Positions 60,922 through 64,000 of a stretch of DNA of 64,000 nt are shown in pieces. Origin of the DNA: JAITWN01 sp964437335 (GTDB taxonomy: Bacteria; Pseudomonadota; Gammaproteobacteria; SZUA-140); contig CAYTGL010000007.1 in assembly GCA_964437335.1 (NCBI GenBank), forward strand, positions 1-64,000, written 5' to 3'. Below the pieces are notes generated by a model. It was not told where the DNA came from. It did not search any database and saw only the letters and a program-made list of their open reading frames with translations. The position numbers and the translations under genes are program-made. Position 1 is the stretch's first letter, and every line of letters starts with the position of its first letter.

Positions 60922-63900
60922 ATGCCAATTAACCCCGTTCAATTCGCCCATTCCGTCTGTGACGAGTTCCTGCGTTACATTTTCTCGGAGTTCCCCCTCT
61001 CCGACCCGCAAATGGAGTCGCAGGCGAAGGAGCTTTTGAAGCGTTCGTCGTCGCTCGACATCCCGCTCGTTAAGGGTCCGTATGTCTCGCTCTCCGAGGC
61101 GTTCGCCAAGGGGGACTCGATTCAGCAGATGGCGGCGGACGAGAAGCTGCATCCGGTGATGCCGGGCTTGATCGGCTACCCGACGATGTACCTGCACCAG
61201 CAAGAAGTGTTCGAGGCGGTGCGGGACAACCATCATGTGCTGGTCTCGACGGGCACCGGGTCGGGCAAGACGGAAGCGTTTCTGTACCCCATCGTCGATC
61301 AACTGCTGCGGGAACGGGACAAGGGGATCACTTCCGGGTTATCGGCGATCCTCGTTTACCCAATGAACGCTTTGGCGAACGACCAGTTGGATCGCCTGCG
61401 GGAAATGCTGGGCGGCACGGGGATCACCTTCGGTCAATGGGTCGGTCCGACGCCCGATACCGAAGCCAAGGTGACCGTTGAACGCTTCCAGAGCAGCAGT
61501 CGTGATGCGTATCTGTCGGCACGCCAACAGCGACTTAAAGAGGCTCAGCGTGAGGATCGAGCCGTTCGTCCGTTGGCTCCGATGGAAGAGTGTTGCAGTG
61601 AGGAAGCAATCCGTAGCCGTAAGCCCCGAATCATCATCACGAACTACCGGCAGTTGGAAATCCTGACAACACGTCTGCCCGACGTGGAACTCTTCTCAGG
61701 AGCACCGCTGAAGTACCTCGTCTTCGACGAAGCCCACACTTATACAGGTGCGGTTGGGGCTGAGGTCGCCTGTTTGATCCGCCGACTGCGACTCTTGGCG
61801 GAAAAGGGTTCAGACGATGTAACCTGCATCGGCACATCGGCAACGCTGGCCGATCCGAGCAACCCGAATGGCAACAACGAAGCCATCGCCAAGCGATTCG
61901 CCTCCCGGTTCTTCGGGATTGATGAGCAAAAGGTCACACTGGTCGGCGAGTCCTATGTTGAACGGGATTGGCCACAACAGCGTTACAAGCCGATCTTTCC
62001 GCATGGAGACGGCATGGATCGGTTGGCACGCATCCTTGATGCCGTAACCGAGCCGGTCAAGGAAGTGGTCGTCAAGTCCGTCGTTGAAGAAGTCACGGGG
62101 CAAATCTTTGAGCCAGGCGAGAACTGGCGGCAGAGTCTATTCAATCACCTGCTCGGCAATGAATACGTCTTCCAGAGCACGCAGATTCTCAAGCATCCCA
62201 AGCCATTGAGTGCCGCAGCGTGGCAGACCTCGCAACGGGTGGCGATGGGGCGAAAGCAGGAAGGCGACGATTGCAGTGCGGAGCTTCTTTGCTACCTGGT
62301 ACTTGGAGCCGCCGCTCGCAACGGCGACGAGTCACTGCTGCGACCGAAGGTGCATTTCTTCCTGCGTGGCCTGGACGAAATGGTTGTTGCTTTGACCAGG
62401 ACGCCCGAAGAAGTCATCCCCCAACTGTATCTCTCGCTGCATGATGCAAAAGAGGGTGTAGGCGGTGGTCGTCATGATGATGCATTTTTGCCCGTCTTGA
62501 CCTGCCGTAACTGCGGGCAGCACTTCTTTGAGCGGCACTACCAAGACCTCGACTTTACCTACGGCTCTGGAAACCGCATCCGAGGCTTTGAGAACGGCGA
62601 TGCGGTGGTCGATGCCAAGGGGAACGACAATGCCGTCTGGTCCACGGCACCCGCCTCGGCAGGAACCCGGCTGCTGATGAGCAATCGCTTGCTCGAAGAC
62701 GCAGGCGACATTTCAACCGGACGCTCGGCGAAGTGGCTGCGTGCCTATCTTTGCCGTCAGTGTGGGGCGATGCACCGGGATGGATCGAACCAGTGCCTGG
62801 CCGATGGTTGCGGTCATCAGGAACCGCTGTTGCCGCTGCTGACATTTGGTCCTGAAATCTCAAGCTGTCCTTCGTGCAACTCGCAAACAATTCAGATCGG
62901 CGGGCGACGGATTGAACCCGCCAAACCAATCCGAGCCGTGACTGTGGCGGATGTTCACATTCTTTCGCAGGCAATGATCAATGCTGCACCAGACGGTCAC
63001 AAGAAGCTGATCGTGTTTGCCGACAGCCGACAGGATGCGGCGTTTCAGGCGGGCTGGATGCGGGATCATGCCCGACGTATTCGAATGCGACACATGATGT
63101 ATCAGGTGCTCTCGAATGCGACCGTTCCCATCCCACTGGACGCCATCACGGATGGGCTGATGGAACTGTTTCGCAAAGATCAGTCGCTGATCGACACATT
63201 GCTGCCGGAGTTGCAAGGCGAAGAGGCTCCCGTCTTCTTCGGGCACAACAAGTGGGTGCCGGTTTATAAATCGCTGCGGTATATGGTACTTCGGGAGTTC
63301 ACAACCTCAGTTCGTTCTACTCGCTGGCTGGAGGCTCTTGGTCTCACACGGATCGTCTACAAGGGACTATCAGCAAAGCACGACAAGGTGATCCAGTGGG
63401 CGAAGATGGTCGGCATCACTGCGGACGAAGCCGTCGATCTAATCTCGCTGATTCTCGATGGTTGGCGACGGAACCGGATGGTGTTCATCACCGACGATCC
63501 GGTTTATTCGCAATACCATCGGAAAGACAATCCGTACATTCAACTTGGTCTGCTTTCGTTGCACGACTTCCATCCGGGAGGCGTGGACAAGCATTCGACA
63601 AAAACGAACAAGTACGCCACCGGTCTGATTTCGGAGCGAGGCACCACGGCGGTACAAGCTCTGTTAAAGCGGGTGGTGCCCGATCCAGAGCATGCTGATG
63701 TGGATGCCTTGATCGAGGAACTCTGGGACTTGCTGAAGGACGATCTCGGTTTGATTCGGAAAGTGGGAATTCAAAGCACTCGTGAGGTGGTCATCGGCGA
63801 AACATGGCAGGTAGTCCATGACAGGATTCTTGTCGAGCGTTTCAATCGACGTGAACGCTGCACCACGTGCCAGCGTGTGACAACCCGCAAGAGCCCTACT

Positions 63901-64000
63901 GGAGCATGCGTTCGCTATCGATGTCCGGGGTCCACGATCACGGAGGCTGCCGACACGGAGAACTACAACGTCTGGCTGCTGGGACGCCCCTTCACGATGG
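60922..64000 (+). CDS. DEAH-box SF2 helicase with zinc-like cysteines, 3' end outside window
   Basis: Starts at the ATG 60922, 17 bp after the nuclease-like gene. At least 1026 residues are in one open frame up to the window end. Motifs: Walker A GTGSGKTEAF (G111-T117), LVYPMNALANDQLDRL, ITNYRQLEILTTRL, DEAH 269-272 in YLVFDEAHTYTGAVGAEVAC, then IGTSATLADPSN. Cysteine sets CRNCG, CRQCG...CGH and CPSCN follow, then KLIVFADSRQDAAFQAGW, the start of the second lobe. Similar helicases with a C-terminal DUF1998 zinc domain appear in DISARM (DrmA/DrmB) and Druantia (DruE). Which of these it is closest to cannot be told from the part seen. Confidence 0.75.
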   Translation, partial: MPINPVQFAHSVCDEFLRYIFSEFPLSDPQMESQAKELLKRSSSLDIPLVKGPYVSLSEAFAKGDSIQQMAADEKLHPVMPGLIGYPTMYLHQQEVFEAVRDNHHVLVSTGTGSGKTEAFLYPIVDQLLRERDKGITSGLSAILVYPMNALANDQLDRLREMLGGTGITFGQWVGPTPDTEAKVTVERFQSSSRDAYLSARQQRLKEAQREDRAVRPLAPMEECCSEEAIRSRKPRIIITNYRQLEILTTRLPDVELFSGAPLKYLVFDEAHTYTGAVGAEVACLIRRLRLLAEKGSDDVTCIGTSATLADPSNPNGNNEAIAKRFASRFFGIDEQKVTLVGESYVERDWPQQRYKPIFPHGDGMDRLARILDAVTEPVKEVVVKSVVEEVTGQIFEPGENWRQSLFNHLLGNEYVFQSTQILKHPKPLSAAAWQTSQRVAMGRKQEGDDCSAELLCYLVLGAAARNGDESLLRPKVHFFLRGLDEMVVALTRTPEEVIPQLYLSLHDAKEGVGGGRHDDAFLPVLTCRNCGQHFFERHYQDLDFTYGSGNRIRGFENGDAVVDAKGNDNAVWSTAPASAGTRLLMSNRLLEDAGDISTGRSAKWLRAYLCRQCGAMHRDGSNQCLADGCGHQEPLLPLLTFGPEISSCPSCNSQTIQIGGRRIEPAKPIRAVTVADVHILSQAMINAAPDGHKKLIVFADSRQDAAFQAGWMRDHARRIRMRHMMYQVLSNATVPIPLDAITDGLMELFRKDQSLIDTLLPELQGEEAPVFFGHNKWVPVYKSLRYMVLREFTTSVRSTRWLEALGLTRIVYKGLSAKHDKVIQWAKMVGITADEAVDLISLILDGWRRNRMVFITDDPVYSQYHRKDNPYIQLGLLSLHDFHPGGVDKHSTKTNKYATGLISERGTTAVQALLKRVVPDPEHADVDALIEELWDLLKDDLGLIRKVGIQSTREVVIGETWQVVHDRILVERFNRRERCTTCQRVTTRKSPTGACVRYRCPGSTITEAADTENYNVWLLGRPFTM

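Noticed and set aside
1..64000. CRISPR array, rRNA or tRNA genes
   Set aside because: I looked for repeat-spacer patterns and tRNA-like cloverleaf ends, especially near csb2 and the integrase, and saw none. A covariance-model scan could still find a tRNA.

Overview
The window looks like a chromosomal segment of a planctomycete, probably Pirellulales-like. This is inferred from GC-rich DNA, a soluble-N-terminus Ser/Thr kinase with a DWG motif and an extracellular sensor, a membrane-anchored beta-propeller with the planctomycete-type N-terminal helix, a divergent UvrA, and serine-recombinase and RAYT-transposase relics of types common in that phylum. No rRNA, tRNA or CRISPR array was recognised by eye.

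Layout. 1-1.0 kb: the 3' part of a type I-G CRISPR csb2 gene. 1.5-2.5 kb: a chimeric, decayed recombinase ORF. 2.6-23 kb: mostly ordinary chromosomal genes (beta-propeller, kinase, purA, uppS, esterase, old yellow enzyme, AlkD-type glycosylase, lipoprotein, uvrA, nfo), interrupted by a small-protein/HEPN pair at 15.1-16.1 kb and by REP-like palindromes. 22.5-26.7 kb: a XRE regulator divergent from an envelope operon of two coiled-coil lipoproteins and two membrane proteins. 26.7-39.1 kb: an integrative element carrying an ArdC-like antirestriction metalloprotein, a set of small genes that each carry the same 20-bp upstream box and usually a hairpin terminator, a DUF932 protein, a large double-PIN protein, and a RuvB-like ATPase / HTH / tyrosine integrase module. 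39.1-50.9 kb: a lower-GC accessory zone with orphan genes, two PIN/nuclease-like proteins, an operon of membrane and tiny proteins sharing a PPxRP motif, a repeat protein, and phage terminase small- and large-subunit remnants flanking an AbiC-like membrane gene. 51.2-64.0 kb: a XRE regulator divergent from a four-gene defence operon cut by the window end.

The defence operon is the main attraction. It contains an SNF2 helicase (DrmD-like), a very large adenine-specific methylase (DrmMI-like), a 284-aa protein with a PD-(D/Q)xK nuclease signature, and a DEAH helicase. The first two genes fit class 1 DISARM. The nuclease-like gene between methylase and helicase is not part of the DISARM gene set I know, so this may be a variant or an undescribed restriction-type system. 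The second candidate novelty is the PPxRP operon at 44.9-46.4 kb, and the third is the shared-box gene array at 28.1-38.9 kb.
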